DNA of 35,788 nucleotides from positions 1 through 35,788 of the forward strand of contig JAISWF010000046.1 of NCBI GenBank assembly GCA_031271165.1, written 5' to 3'. Origin of the DNA: Deltaproteobacteria bacterium (lineage in GTDB: Bacteria > Desulfobacterota > Desulfarculia > Adiutricales > Adiutricaceae). Both the position numbers and the translations under genes were made by a program. Below the pieces are notes generated by a model. The model did no database searches and had not been told where the DNA came from. It saw only the letters and a list, made by a program, of their open reading frames with translations. Positions 1 to 7,217 of this stretch are shown piece by piece. Each line of letters opens with the position of its first letter. Positions within the stretch are counted from its first letter, which is position 1.

Positions 1-300
1 AGATAGGTATCGTGCTCCAACATTAGGTGTAATTTGACTCCGCCTTTGGTGCGCCTGAAATCTGCCCAGTCAAAGAGCGAATGGCAGAGGTCTATGGTCG
101 TGGAGTCTATCGCATACAAGGGTCCCTTGAATTTGAATTTTAACTTGGGTTTGCCAAACGGTAACGATTGGCAGATTTTTCTGGCATGTCCCACGAAGAC
201 ATTGAAGATATCCTCGAAAACCTTGTAATCCCTATGTTCATTGGCATAGGCTATTGTCAAGCGGCTTGGAGCGTCCTTAAAGAATTTTTCGTAAGCAATG
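1..300 (-). pseudogene. IS4-family transposase fragment, N-terminally truncated and cut by the window edge
   Basis: The ORF track shows only plus-strand frames here, but the minus strand reads as a DDE transposase of the IS4 type. From about base 285 down to base 2 one frame gives 'RLTIAYANEHRDYKVFED', then 'LYAIDSTTIDLCHSLFDW', then 'FRRTKGGVKLHLMLEHD'. These match the conserved blocks around the first catalytic Asp (in 'AIDSTTIDLC') and the following 'F RRTKG VKLH' region of this family. About 60-80 N-terminal residues expected upstream are missing: beyond about base 300 the frame no longer looks like transposase. The C-terminal part, with the second Asp and the Glu, would lie beyond base 1. 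The end near base 300 is therefore a deletion or recombination junction with the epimerase remnant next door. The family call is solid from the motifs; the exact boundary is uncertain (about 270-350). Confidence 0.8.
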
Positions 301-350
301 CCACCGGTTGGAGTTGGGTATGTCAACTGGAAGCTGGTATTTTTTTAAGG

Positions 351-791
351 CCTTCGGTGATTGAACCTGTCATTGTTCGTCTGGTCATGGTCTTTGGCCC
401 AGGCGATCCCAACCGCAGATTTCATGATATAATTGAAGCTATCCAAAATGACTGCGACATAACTCTTCCCGCAGACTTTGCCGCTTGGAAAACATGCTAT
501 ACCGGAGACAACAATATCGCTCAGGGACTGGCTTTAGCTGCTGAAAATGGAGAAACTGGGGAGCTCTACAACCTGGCCGACCAAGAAATCTTCACTCAGG
601 CCCAGTGCTGCGAATTAATTGCGGGGCTATTGAACCGAAAAATCAAAATAACAATAACAACGGAAAAATCGGAAACCGTGAACTACGCTCAAAACCTTGT
701 TTTGGATTCTGCCAAAATTCGGCGGCAATTGGGCTATACTGAACTGCACCCGGCATTCCACCATTGGCTTAATCTCAAATCAATAACTTAA
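351..791 (+). pseudogene. C-terminal remnant of an NAD-dependent epimerase/dehydratase
   Basis: The 207-codon ORF 168-791 is only partly real. From about residue 62 it reads like the second half of an extended short-chain dehydrogenase/NAD-dependent epimerase: 'VIVRLVMVFGPGDPNRRF' matches the usual 'RLPxVYGPGD' block. It is followed by a segment resembling the substrate domain and an 'ELYNLADQEIFT' stretch like the family's 'YNVGD T' motif. The N-terminal Rossmann half, with the GxxGxxG nucleotide loop and the YxxxK catalytic pair, is absent. The first ~60 residues of the ORF are antisense to the transposase fragment. With no start region and no cofactor site this is almost certainly not functional. 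A substrate cannot be assigned. Confidence 0.7.
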
Positions 792-1225
792 TCCAACATT
801 TAATTTTCAAGCACCAAGCCAGAGCCAGGTCATTGCCTTATTTCCTGCGGACATAAGCTCCTGACGTTTAGCTGCAAGGCCTTGTCTTTATCAAGTTTTA
901 ACTCAATAAATTATTGGCTCCTAATGAACAATCGTGCTTAAATCCACTGGTTAGACCCTTGTCCCAGCAACAAAGTCCAGCCTTCAGATTTAGGTCTGAA
1001 GGCCAAAAAGCCGATCGCCGCACCCCGACACAATCCGGCCGCCTTGAATCTCGGCCTTATAACTCCTTGTTATCGTAATGGATAAAAGCTTTAGCCTTAA
1101 GAGCGCAGGTGGTGACGATAAGCGTCACGACATAGAAAAATCATCAACTGCGGCCAAAGCCGGCGCCTTTCATCTCAGCTTAAGGGCGGGTGCGGCGGCA
1201 AAAAAGAGATTAAATCCATGATTTT
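792..1225. other. Gene-free stretch with short inverted repeats
   Basis: No credible ORF on either strand. Two short inverted repeats are visible: an 8-bp stem with a 6-base loop at 981-1002 (CCTTCAGA/TCTGAAGG) and GTGACG/CGTCAC at 1112-1128. Neither is followed by a T-run, so they are not convincing intrinsic terminators. The GC level is similar to that of the genes, so this may be decayed coding DNA. Confidence 0.4.
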
Positions 1226-1255
1226 AAAGCCGGCCACTGCCTAATCCGGCTTTTG
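1226..1255 (-). terminator. Probable intrinsic terminator of the HD-domain gene
   Basis: AAAGCCGG (1227-1234) pairs with CCGGCTTT (1247-1254) across a 12-base loop. On the minus strand the stem is followed by TTTAAAATC. It lies about 26 bases past the stop of the HD gene at 1281, the expected position for its terminator. Confidence 0.5.
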
Positions 1256-1280
1256 GTCGGCCGCAAACTAAGGCTGCCTG

Positions 1281-1841
1281 TCAGGCGGGCTTTTCGCACG
1301 ACCTCATGGCCAGAATGGTTTTTTCGATGAGCTGCTCAAGGTCCCAGTCAAGCATATCGGCTCCTTTGAGGATAACCGCCCGTGAGCAGCCAGCGGCAAA
1401 GGTGGCGGTTTTAAACTTTTTGCGAACCGATTTGACCTCCAGATCCGAGACGCTTTTAGAGGGACGCATCAAGGCCGCCGCCCAGATGAGTCCAGTTAAT
1501 TCATCAACAGCATAGAGAATCCTCTCCATCCAGTGTTCCGGTTTGACGTCCACAGTCAGTTCATAGCCGTGGCTGACGACGCTCCTAATGACATCTTCAC
1601 CGACCCCGCCGTCGCGCAAAAGCTCGGGAGCCTTCCGGCAGTGCTGGTCGGGATAAAGTTCGAAATCAATGTCGTGAAGGAGCCCGACTACACCCCAATA
1701 ATCAACATCATCGTCAAAACCTTGATCGAGGGCAAACCACCTCATTACCCCCTCGACGGTTTCGGCATGACGAAGATGAAATGATTCTTTATTGTATTTG
1801 ATTAAAAGCTTCCAAGCTTCATCTCTGGAAATAGTCTTCAT
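1281..1841 (-). CDS. HD-domain phosphohydrolase-like protein
   Basis: 186-residue soluble protein with the HD metal-binding signature: a His in 'FHLRHAETVEGVMR' (about residue 24), the HD doublet in 'VVGLLHDIDFE' (about 55), a later His in 'SVVSHGYE' (about 90) and an Asp in 'ILYAVDELTG' (about 113). Family members are metal-dependent phosphohydrolases acting on nucleotides or other phosphoesters. This compact single-domain subgroup has no agreed substrate, so none is given. The start is supported by AGAGGA placed 6 bases before the ATG. It is transcribed alone, divergent from the dehydrogenase gene at 2115, with its own likely terminator at 1226-1255. Length and motifs look intact. Confidence 0.8.
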   Translation of the reverse strand: MKTISRDEAWKLLIKYNKESFHLRHAETVEGVMRWFALDQGFDDDVDYWGVVGLLHDIDFELYPDQHCRKAPELLRDGGVGEDVIRSVVSHGYELTVDVKPEHWMERILYAVDELTGLIWAAALMRPSKSVSDLEVKSVRKKFKTATFAAGCSRAVILKGADMLDWDLEQLIEKTILAMRSCEKPA

Positions 1842-1894
1842 TTTGTCCTCTGGTTTGAAAAAAATTCAGCCCCCGGGTGGGCAGCCAGCATTCA

Positions 1895-2048
1895 GCCCGC
1901 TTGCGGGCCAGCAAAGGGATTAAAACACCAATAAATTAACATCAGGGGCCCATTTTAGTCAAGATACCTGGCCAACCAACCAATCAGCCGGCCCCCTCAG
2001 AGCCCAAAATTAAACTATTTTAAAACACCTTTGGCCTCTGGCCAAAGG
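1895..2048. promoter_or_regulatory. Divergent intergenic region with two tight hairpins
   Basis: The gap between the divergent HD and dehydrogenase genes holds two compact inverted repeats: GCCCGC-TT-GCGGGC at 1895-1908 and a perfect 9-bp stem with a 3-base loop, CCTTTGGCC-TCT-GGCCAAAGG, at 2028-2048. The second lies 66 bases upstream of the dehydrogenase start and so probably within its mRNA leader. Regulatory roles are inferred from position only. Confidence 0.35.
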
Positions 2049-2114
2049 CTGCCAACAACTTGGTCCGCCTGGCGCAGACTTGAGCGCCAAAGATTAAACC
2101 ACAAGGAGAAACTA

Positions 2115-2999
2115 ATGAAAGCCTCTTTTATCGGCTTGGGCCGCATGGGGGGCCACATGGCCCGCCGAGTTTTGCTTAACAAGCTCCCCCTGGGAGTCTA
2201 TAACCGCAATCAGGAAAAAGCCAAGCCTTTAGCTGCCGACGGAGCCGAGGTCTTTTCCTCGCCGCGAGATGCCTACCGAGACGCAGAACTCTTCATAACC
2301 ATGGTCTCTAACGATTTCGCCCTGAACTCACTGACAACTCCCCAGGACCTGACCCTCATGGCCCCTGGCGGAGTGCACGTTTCAATGAGCACAATCAGTG
2401 TCGAACTCTCCGACGCCCTCACCGCCCTTCACGCTTCACTCGGCCAGGCTTTCGTAAGCTGCCCGGTTTTCGGCAGGCCGCTGGCTGCCGAAGCCGGGAC
2501 TCTCAACCTGTGCCTGGCCGGACCACAGGATGCCAAAGCCAAAGCCGCCCCGTATCTGGCGACCATGGGCAAAATTTTCGACTTTGGCCTCAAGCCCTCC
2601 GGGGCCAACTCCGTTAAACTAGCCGGCAATTTTATGCTGGCCACCCTCATTGAAATGCTCTCAGAAGCCTTTTCGCTGGTCGACAAACACGGAGTAACCC
2701 CCCTGTCCTTTTTTGACCTCATCTCGACCACCAATTTCAGCGCTCCAGCCGTGAAAATTTACGGCCAGCTCCTTTTGGACAATAGCTTCGGCCCAGGTGG
2801 TTTTTCGGCAGCCTTAGGTGCCAAAGACATCGGCTTGGTCAAAGCGGCCGCCAAAAACAGCCTGACCCCAATGCCGCTGGCCTCGACCCTCGAAGATCGC
2901 TTTTTGAGGATCCTAGCCCGAGGTTGGGAGGATAAGGATTGGTGTGTCTTGGGACAAATCCAAAAGGAGGACTCAGGCTTAGCCAAACCCTCGGTTTGA
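2115..2999 (+). CDS. NAD(P)-dependent beta-hydroxyacid dehydrogenase (3-hydroxyisobutyrate dehydrogenase family)
   Basis: 294-residue cytosolic oxidoreductase. The N-terminus carries the Rossmann dinucleotide loop 'FIGLGRMGGHMARRVL'. The middle has the family's substrate-binding region ('VSCPVFGRPLAAEAGTLN', normally D-A-P-V-x-G). The catalytic Lys lies in 'GANSVKLAGNFML'. The C-terminal helical domain contains 'GGFSAALGAKDIGLV', matching the usual 'F L KDL LA' block. The ORF track starts at 2031, but the ATG at 2115 follows AAGGAGA with 6-base spacing and begins directly with the Rossmann strand, so it is preferred. Family members oxidise or reduce small beta-hydroxyacids or succinic semialdehyde/glyoxylate; the substrate here is not determinable. 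It is a single gene closed by a strong terminator at 3087-3133. Confidence 0.85.
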   Translation: MKASFIGLGRMGGHMARRVLLNKLPLGVYNRNQEKAKPLAADGAEVFSSPRDAYRDAELFITMVSNDFALNSLTTPQDLTLMAPGGVHVSMSTISVELSDALTALHASLGQAFVSCPVFGRPLAAEAGTLNLCLAGPQDAKAKAAPYLATMGKIFDFGLKPSGANSVKLAGNFMLATLIEMLSEAFSLVDKHGVTPLSFFDLISTTNFSAPAVKIYGQLLLDNSFGPGGFSAALGAKDIGLVKAAAKNSLTPMPLASTLEDRFLRILARGWEDKDWCVLGQIQKEDSGLAKPSV

Positions 3000-3086
3000 G
3001 TTCTTTAAATGGCCAGCTGACTCAGGCTGGGAGAACCGATGGCTTAGGCTCATTAAGCGGCTAGAAACTCCTCGGCTGCCGATACC

Positions 3087-3133
3087 ATTCAATAAAAAAA
3101 CCGGCTCTCCAAGGGCCGGTTTTTTTATTGAAT
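3087..3133. terminator. Strong bidirectional intrinsic terminator
   Basis: Perfect 19-bp inverted repeat: a stem containing CCGGC/GCCGG flanked by A7 on the left and T7 on the right, with a 9-base loop. The A/T tails make it work in both directions. It sits between the convergent dehydrogenase gene (ends 2999) and the DUF3343 gene (ends 3297). Confidence 0.95.
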
Positions 3134-3296
3134 TTTTAAGATTTTCCGAAGGTTTTTTCGGTTTCAAAATAACCAACCGATTAGGCCGGTCTAAAAGCTC
3201 CAGTAAGTTGACGGATTAACTTTTAAGGTTAAAAATTTAAAGACTCTTAAATAGTTCCGGCCAGAGTTTATCGCCTTAATAAAAGGACTTCAAGTT

Positions 3297-3557
3297 TCAG
3301 TGAACCAACGGCCAAACGGAAAACAAGTCACCGGCCCGGCGGTAAGCCGCAGCCGGCATAAGATCGGCCGCTTCCAGAACCGGCAAAATGAGATCCCGAT
3401 CGCTTTCCAAAAAACTGATTGCCAGTCCACAGTTGGGATTCACTTCTTTGGGCACTGGAACCAAAATGAAAGGCAGATTTTTTTCCTCTAAAAGATCTTC
3501 AGCGTTAAGGATCTTAGTATTGGAACTAAATACCAAAATAATTTCAGCCACGTCCAT
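3297..3557 (-). CDS. DUF3343 protein (putative sulfur/selenium carrier-like)
   Basis: 86-residue protein starting 'MDVAEIILVFSSNTKILNAE'. This fits DUF3343: a small ferredoxin-like fold beginning with a hydrophobic strand, a 'SNxxxLxAEDLL' helix, and a conserved Cys-Gly in 'VNPNCGLAISF'. Members are often annotated as putative Se/S carriers because they are commonly encoded beside class V desulfurases and the conserved Cys could carry a persulfide or perselenide. The track begins at a TTG at 3572, but the ATG at 3557 has AAGGA 8 bases upstream, so it is preferred. It is the last gene of the five-gene operon, 11 bases after the NifS-like stop. Carrier function is inferred from family and neighbourhood. 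Confidence 0.75.
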   Translation of the reverse strand: MDVAEIILVFSSNTKILNAEDLLEEKNLPFILVPVPKEVNPNCGLAISFLESDRDLILPVLEAADLMPAAAYRRAGDLFSVWPLVH

Positions 3558-3568
3558 GGCCGCTTCCT

Positions 3569-4714
3569 TCAATTACGCCTGGCCAAGGCCAGTTCATTTA
3601 AAGCATCAGCAGCTATAATGACTTCGCTGACAGTGTTTTGAGGACCGAACGAAAACCTGACTGAACCGCCGGGAAAAGTACCAAGATGCTGATGAGTTAA
3701 AGGTGCGCAGTGGAGCCCGGCCCGGGCCATAATCCCATAGTTCTTCTCCAGAGCCGCCGCCAGATCAGAGCTTGACCAGCCTGAGAGATTGAAGCTGACC
3801 GTGGACACCCGTTGTCCTCCGCCTAGCCCGGGGCCGAAAAGCTGAATTCCGTCAATGCCGGCCACCTTTTCCAAAAAGTTGGTGGTCAGCTGCTCCTCTC
3901 TAGCCCGAATGGCCTCCACCCCGGTCGCCAAAACCCACTCTACCCCAGCGGCCAAACCGGCCAGGCCGTGAGTGTTGGCAGTCCCAGTTTCCAAGGCGTC
4001 AGGCAAAAAATCAGGATGCTCCAGACTCTCTGAGCGGCTGCCACTCCCGCCCACGGCCAGCGGCCTTAACTCCAGTCCAGGCCTGACCCACAGCCCGCCA
4101 GTTCCGGTTGGGCCCTGAAGTCCTTTGTGGCCGGTAAAGGCCAGAAGGTCAATTTTCGAACCGTAGTCAGTCATCGGGATGGCCCCAGCGGTCTGGGCAG
4201 CGTCCAAAAGAAGCGGTATTTCACCCACCACCTCTTTAATCTCCAAGGCCGGAGCCAAGGCCCCACTGACATTACTGGCGTGATTTAAAACAACCAGCTT
4301 CGTTTGGGGTCTAAGGCGGGCTGCAAAATCGGAAGCAACCATGGCCCCATCCCTTGGCGGGACGACCTCCCAATCCAGCCCGATCTCCTTGACCAGCCTG
4401 GCCAAAGGCCGGGCAGTGGAGTTGTGCTCCAGAGCGCCGCTTAAAACATGATCTCCTCTTTCCAGACCCAAGCCGGACAGGGCGGCGTTGATGGCCCAGC
4501 TAACATTGGGAGTGAAAACCAAGCGGCTGTTGTCGGACAAACCAAAGATCTTGGTGACGGCCTTTCTAGCCCGATGAACGGTCCGGGAGGCTTCCAGCGA
4601 AGGAGTATGACCACTGCGGCCGGGACTGGCTGGGGCCTTAAGGGCCGCTACCACCGCCTCGATCACCGCCACCGGCTTGGGAAAGGATGTTGCCGCATTA
4701 TCAAAATAAATCAT
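3569..4714 (-). CDS. Cysteine desulfurase family protein (class V PLP aminotransferase, NifS/SufS-like)
   Basis: 381 residues with fold-type I PLP signatures: N-terminal 'MIYFDNAATSFPKP', PLP-binding region 'LLLDAAQTAGAIP', the Schiff-base Lys in 'AFTGHKGLQGPTGTGGLW', and C-terminal 'MARAGLHCAPLTHQHLG', whose Cys is in the place of the catalytic persulfide Cys. This wording resembles the desulfurase subfamily often found with DUF3343 and selenium genes rather than housekeeping IscS. It would remove S (or Se) from cysteine (selenocysteine) and pass it on as Cys-SSH. Its ATG overlaps the NadA-like stop (ATGA), implying translational coupling, and DUF3343 follows directly. All catalytic positions look intact. 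Sulfur versus selenium preference cannot be told from sequence. Confidence 0.88.
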   Translation of the reverse strand: MIYFDNAATSFPKPVAVIEAVVAALKAPASPGRSGHTPSLEASRTVHRARKAVTKIFGLSDNSRLVFTPNVSWAINAALSGLGLERGDHVLSGALEHNSTARPLARLVKEIGLDWEVVPPRDGAMVASDFAARLRPQTKLVVLNHASNVSGALAPALEIKEVVGEIPLLLDAAQTAGAIPMTDYGSKIDLLAFTGHKGLQGPTGTGGLWVRPGLELRPLAVGGSGSRSESLEHPDFLPDALETGTANTHGLAGLAAGVEWVLATGVEAIRAREEQLTTNFLEKVAGIDGIQLFGPGLGGGQRVSTVSFNLSGWSSSDLAAALEKNYGIMARAGLHCAPLTHQHLGTFPGGSVRFSFGPQNTVSEVIIAADALNELALARRN

Positions 4715-5607
4715 GTTCCGGCCTCTGCGCTGAGACTTTGGGCCTGATTTCGGACCTCCTGAGGGAGGAAGGCCTCCAAGCAGGCCAAGAGATCTTTAAT
4801 GTTAACCAATTTCATATTGGGGCAGAAAACCTCAACCTCGGTCTCGTAAAACCGGCTCCCGGGAAACGCCTCCCTGAGTGATTCGGCCAGTCCCGTCTCG
4901 CTGACGATCAGGTAGCTGCCACCGGGAGCGGCAGCACACCAGTCAAAAATAGCCTGACTATCGCCGACAAAGTCAGCCAGGGCCCTGACCTCAGGCCGGC
5001 AAAGAGAATTGGCGGCTATTTTGGCTCCAGCCGCTTGACTCAAAGCTAGCCGGATGTCTTGAGGGCCCACCTGTTGATGGACCTGACAGACCGCCCCGGG
5101 CCAATCAAAATGAGGCACCCGATCGGGATTGCCCCCGGATAGGGCCGGCAGCACATGTACCGACCGACGATCAAAATCCGGCGGCCACAGCGGCTCCCCG
5201 GTCAACACCAAATCGGCTAAATCTCTGACGGCCGCCGAAGCTTTGATGTCGGCCACGATCAGTGGCCTGACTGGACCAGAGCAAGACCGGCGAACCATCT
5301 CGACTTCCTGGGCCCCGACCGAGTCGCTGAAGGGACAACCGGCGTCTTTTCTGGGCACCAAAAATTCCAGATCCGGCCGGAGCCGCTCCATGGCCCCAAG
5401 CATAAATTCCACACCACAGACCATGATCGCCCGGGCCCTGGTCTTAAGAACCCAGTCGTATAGCCCCCGGCTTCCGCCCACATAATGGGCCAGGGCTTTG
5501 ACCTCAGCCCGTTGATAGAAATGGGCAATTATCTCAACGTCACCGGCTTCGGCCAACATGCTGACCCGGCGGGCCTGGGCCAATTTTCTTTCACTAATCG
5601 CACCCAT
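4711..5607 (-). CDS. NadA-like (quinolinate synthase-family) Fe-S protein with altered active site
   Basis: 298 residues showing the three pseudo-repeats of quinolinate synthase. 'EIIAHFYQRAEVKALAHYVG' matches 'AHxYQ EIQ xADFVG'. 'MVCGVEFMLGAMERLRPD', 'WPGAVCQVHQQV' and 'VFCPNMKLVNIKDLL' hold the three family Cys that bind the [4Fe-4S] cluster. Several substrate-binding motifs are gone. 'YVNTSAxVKA' is 'DIKASAAVRDL' here, so the catalytic Tyr and Asn are replaced. 'TSxNA' is absent after 'LVLTG'. 'AHPECPPEV' is 'ANSLCRPEV', losing His and Glu. 'VGDS' is 'VGGS'. It is therefore either a divergent NadA or, more likely, a family member with a different job. The start at 5607, 4 bases after the methyltransferase stop, is preferred over the track's 5670. 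No nadB or nadC lies nearby. It overlaps the NifS-like gene by ATGA, as a cluster supplier would. Confidence 0.78.
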   Translation of the reverse strand: MGAISERKLAQARRVSMLAEAGDVEIIAHFYQRAEVKALAHYVGGSRGLYDWVLKTRARAIMVCGVEFMLGAMERLRPDLEFLVPRKDAGCPFSDSVGAQEVEMVRRSCSGPVRPLIVADIKASAAVRDLADLVLTGEPLWPPDFDRRSVHVLPALSGGNPDRVPHFDWPGAVCQVHQQVGPQDIRLALSQAAGAKIAANSLCRPEVRALADFVGDSQAIFDWCAAAPGGSYLIVSETGLAESLREAFPGSRFYETEVEVFCPNMKLVNIKDLLACLEAFLPQEVRNQAQSLSAEAGT

Positions 5608-5611
5608 GGGC

Positions 5612-6235
5612 TTACCAACGCACCGCAACCACCATGAAATAGATGTCGGTGGATATGTTGAAGCGCCCAACGGTTTTAAAACTCAAGAAATTGGAATAAC
5701 GATCCCGGAGATCGTTGACATCATCATAATAGCGCACTGAACCTTCTTTTGGAAACCTGGGCATGGAAAAAAGAATTGGTTTGCCAGAGGGGATAATCCC
5801 AACAAGGCCCAGATCGTCATCAATAACATCAAGTACATTGAGAAGCAAGTAAGCCTCAAAGCGCTCATAGTGCTGAATGACCTGAGGCGATGTAAAATCA
5901 CCGTAAATGAAGTTCCATCCCGGATAGGCCGCCTTGGCCGTTTGAATTGCCCCATGGCTTTTGTCGACCCCCAAGTAGACTTCCGGCCTCTGGCGCCGCA
6001 AAACCATCACCCCGGTAAAATTGCCGCACCCACAGCCCAGATCGGCGACGTTGGCGATGTTCATCAGCCCAAGCCGGCCATAAGCGTTCTCATACATGGT
6101 CAAATCATAGGGCGGCAAGGGGACTGGTTCGGCCTTGGCCTGACCGGGGACAGGCCCGGGAGTCAATCCGCCCTGACTCCTGACGGTCAGAAGGTTGGCA
6201 GGATTGTTTAACAGCGTGTTGGGATTAAAGGACAT
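5612..6235 (-). CDS. Class I SAM-dependent methyltransferase
   Basis: 207-residue protein with a Rossmann-type methyltransferase core. Motif I is 'VADLGCGCGNFTG' (about residue 69). The acidic end of strand 2 is in 'VYLGVDKSHGAI', and motif IV-like 'YLLLNVLDVIDDD' follows. The C-terminal 'ILFSMPRFPKEGSVRYYDD' resembles the late strands of type 11/12 methyltransferases. The first ~45 residues are Pro/Ala-rich and probably a flexible lid. The start MSFNPN at 6235 is chosen because GGAG lies 7 bases upstream; the track's 6256 start lacks this. It is the second gene of the operon, 25 bases after the TPR gene and 4 bases before the NadA-like gene. Its substrate is unknown. Confidence 0.8.
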   Translation of the reverse strand: MSFNPNTLLNNPANLLTVRSQGGLTPGPVPGQAKAEPVPLPPYDLTMYENAYGRLGLMNIANVADLGCGCGNFTGVMVLRRQRPEVYLGVDKSHGAIQTAKAAYPGWNFIYGDFTSPQVIQHYERFEAYLLLNVLDVIDDDLGLVGIIPSGKPILFSMPRFPKEGSVRYYDDVNDLRDRYSNFLSFKTVGRFNISTDIYFMVVAVRW

Positions 6236-6260
6236 TTTATCTCCAAACGGCGGCACCGGC

Positions 6261-7217
6261 TCAAACCAACACCGACCTCACAACGTGGCAGTCGCAGGGA
6301 CCCACGTTGGCCTTGAAATACTTGAGAGTGGACTCCAAATCGTAACGCTGGAAACGGGGATCGTGCCTGAAAACCTTCTTGGCCTGGGTAAAGTCGCCCA
6401 AGCAGCCCCCCTCGGCCCTCATCTCGGCCTGAAGGGCTTCCCGAAAAATTTTCCAATCCTCGTGCTCGCCGATGGTCAAAATCAACTCCGGACGTTTGAC
6501 GTCGGTGTCGTCTTTGAGCTCCTTGGCTTCCTGGTAGTAAAAGTGCTCAGCCAGACCTTCCAGGATGACCTCCCGGCCGCTTTGACTGTCAGTACCAACC
6601 AGCTTATAAATTTGGCTGCGACCTTCCTGGCCGTCAATGAGCTTTAAAACAGCCAGCATGAGTTTTTCCAGCCTCTCGCGGACAGACAAACCCTCAGCCA
6701 TGGTAAAAAACTTGATTCCCAGCCACAACGAATCAATAAATGCCTTCATGGCCCCGACGTTGTCGGAATTGTCCAGGAGCATCTTGGCTTTGTCAGGCTT
6801 GCCCATGTTGATGAATACCTGTGCCAGGCGTCTGATGGTGGGAAGATCGTCTGGCCGGAAAGACAAAATGGTCTGAAGCTCCTTGACTGCACCACTCCAT
6901 TTGCCCTCCACGCTGTAGACCTCGGCGAGGTTATATCGGGCTTCCAAAAAATCAGGCTTGATTTCCACCGCCTGCTTTAGACAACTTTTGGCTCTGGCTC
7001 CGTCTCCGGAGGCCATATGGGTTACAGCCAAATTGTTCCAGGCCTGAACATTTCCGGGGCATTGTTCAATGGCCTTTTCAAAAAGCGCCTTGGCCTCGGA
7101 CAGAAACCCGTCACCAAACATCTTTTCGCCTTCAAGAACCAGGTCCAGATCCGGGTCCTCCAAAGGATGGTGTTCAAATATCCTATCGGGCAATTCGGTT
7201 ACGTTCTGATTTTCCAT
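6261..7217 (-). CDS. TPR-repeat protein with C-terminal DUF2695-like domain
   Basis: 318 residues, no signal peptide. Residues ~25-160 hold four TPR-like helical pairs, e.g. 'AWNNLAVTHMASGDGARAK' and 'ARYNLAEVYSVEGKWSGAV'. A linker follows, then a C-terminal ~60 residues ending 'TLKYFKANVGPCDCHVV'. This ending matches the DUF2695 hallmark in which a helix runs into a CDCE-like motif at the C-terminus. DUF2695 has no established function; the Cys pair could bind metal or an Fe-S cluster. The start is well supported by AGAGGAG 7 bases upstream of the ATG. It is the first gene of the operon, so it may act as the assembly or substrate-recruiting partner of the methyltransferase/NadA-like/NifS-like set. 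That role is inference. Confidence 0.75.
   Translation of the reverse strand: MENQNVTELPDRIFEHHPLEDPDLDLVLEGEKMFGDGFLSEAKALFEKAIEQCPGNVQAWNNLAVTHMASGDGARAKSCLKQAVEIKPDFLEARYNLAEVYSVEGKWSGAVKELQTILSFRPDDLPTIRRLAQVFINMGKPDKAKMLLDNSDNVGAMKAFIDSLWLGIKFFTMAEGLSVRERLEKLMLAVLKLIDGQEGRSQIYKLVGTDSQSGREVILEGLAEHFYYQEAKELKDDTDVKRPELILTIGEHEDWKIFREALQAEMRAEGGCLGDFTQAKKVFRHDPRFQRYDLESTLKYFKANVGPCDCHVVRSVLV

Noticed and set aside
981-1002. 8-bp inverted repeat as a terminator
   Set aside because: No T-run follows on either strand and no gene ends close enough with the right orientation.
6195-6647. 150-residue plus ORF opposite the TPR gene
   Set aside because: Antisense to TPR-DUF2695 coding sequence, which has clear repeats and a good ribosome binding site.
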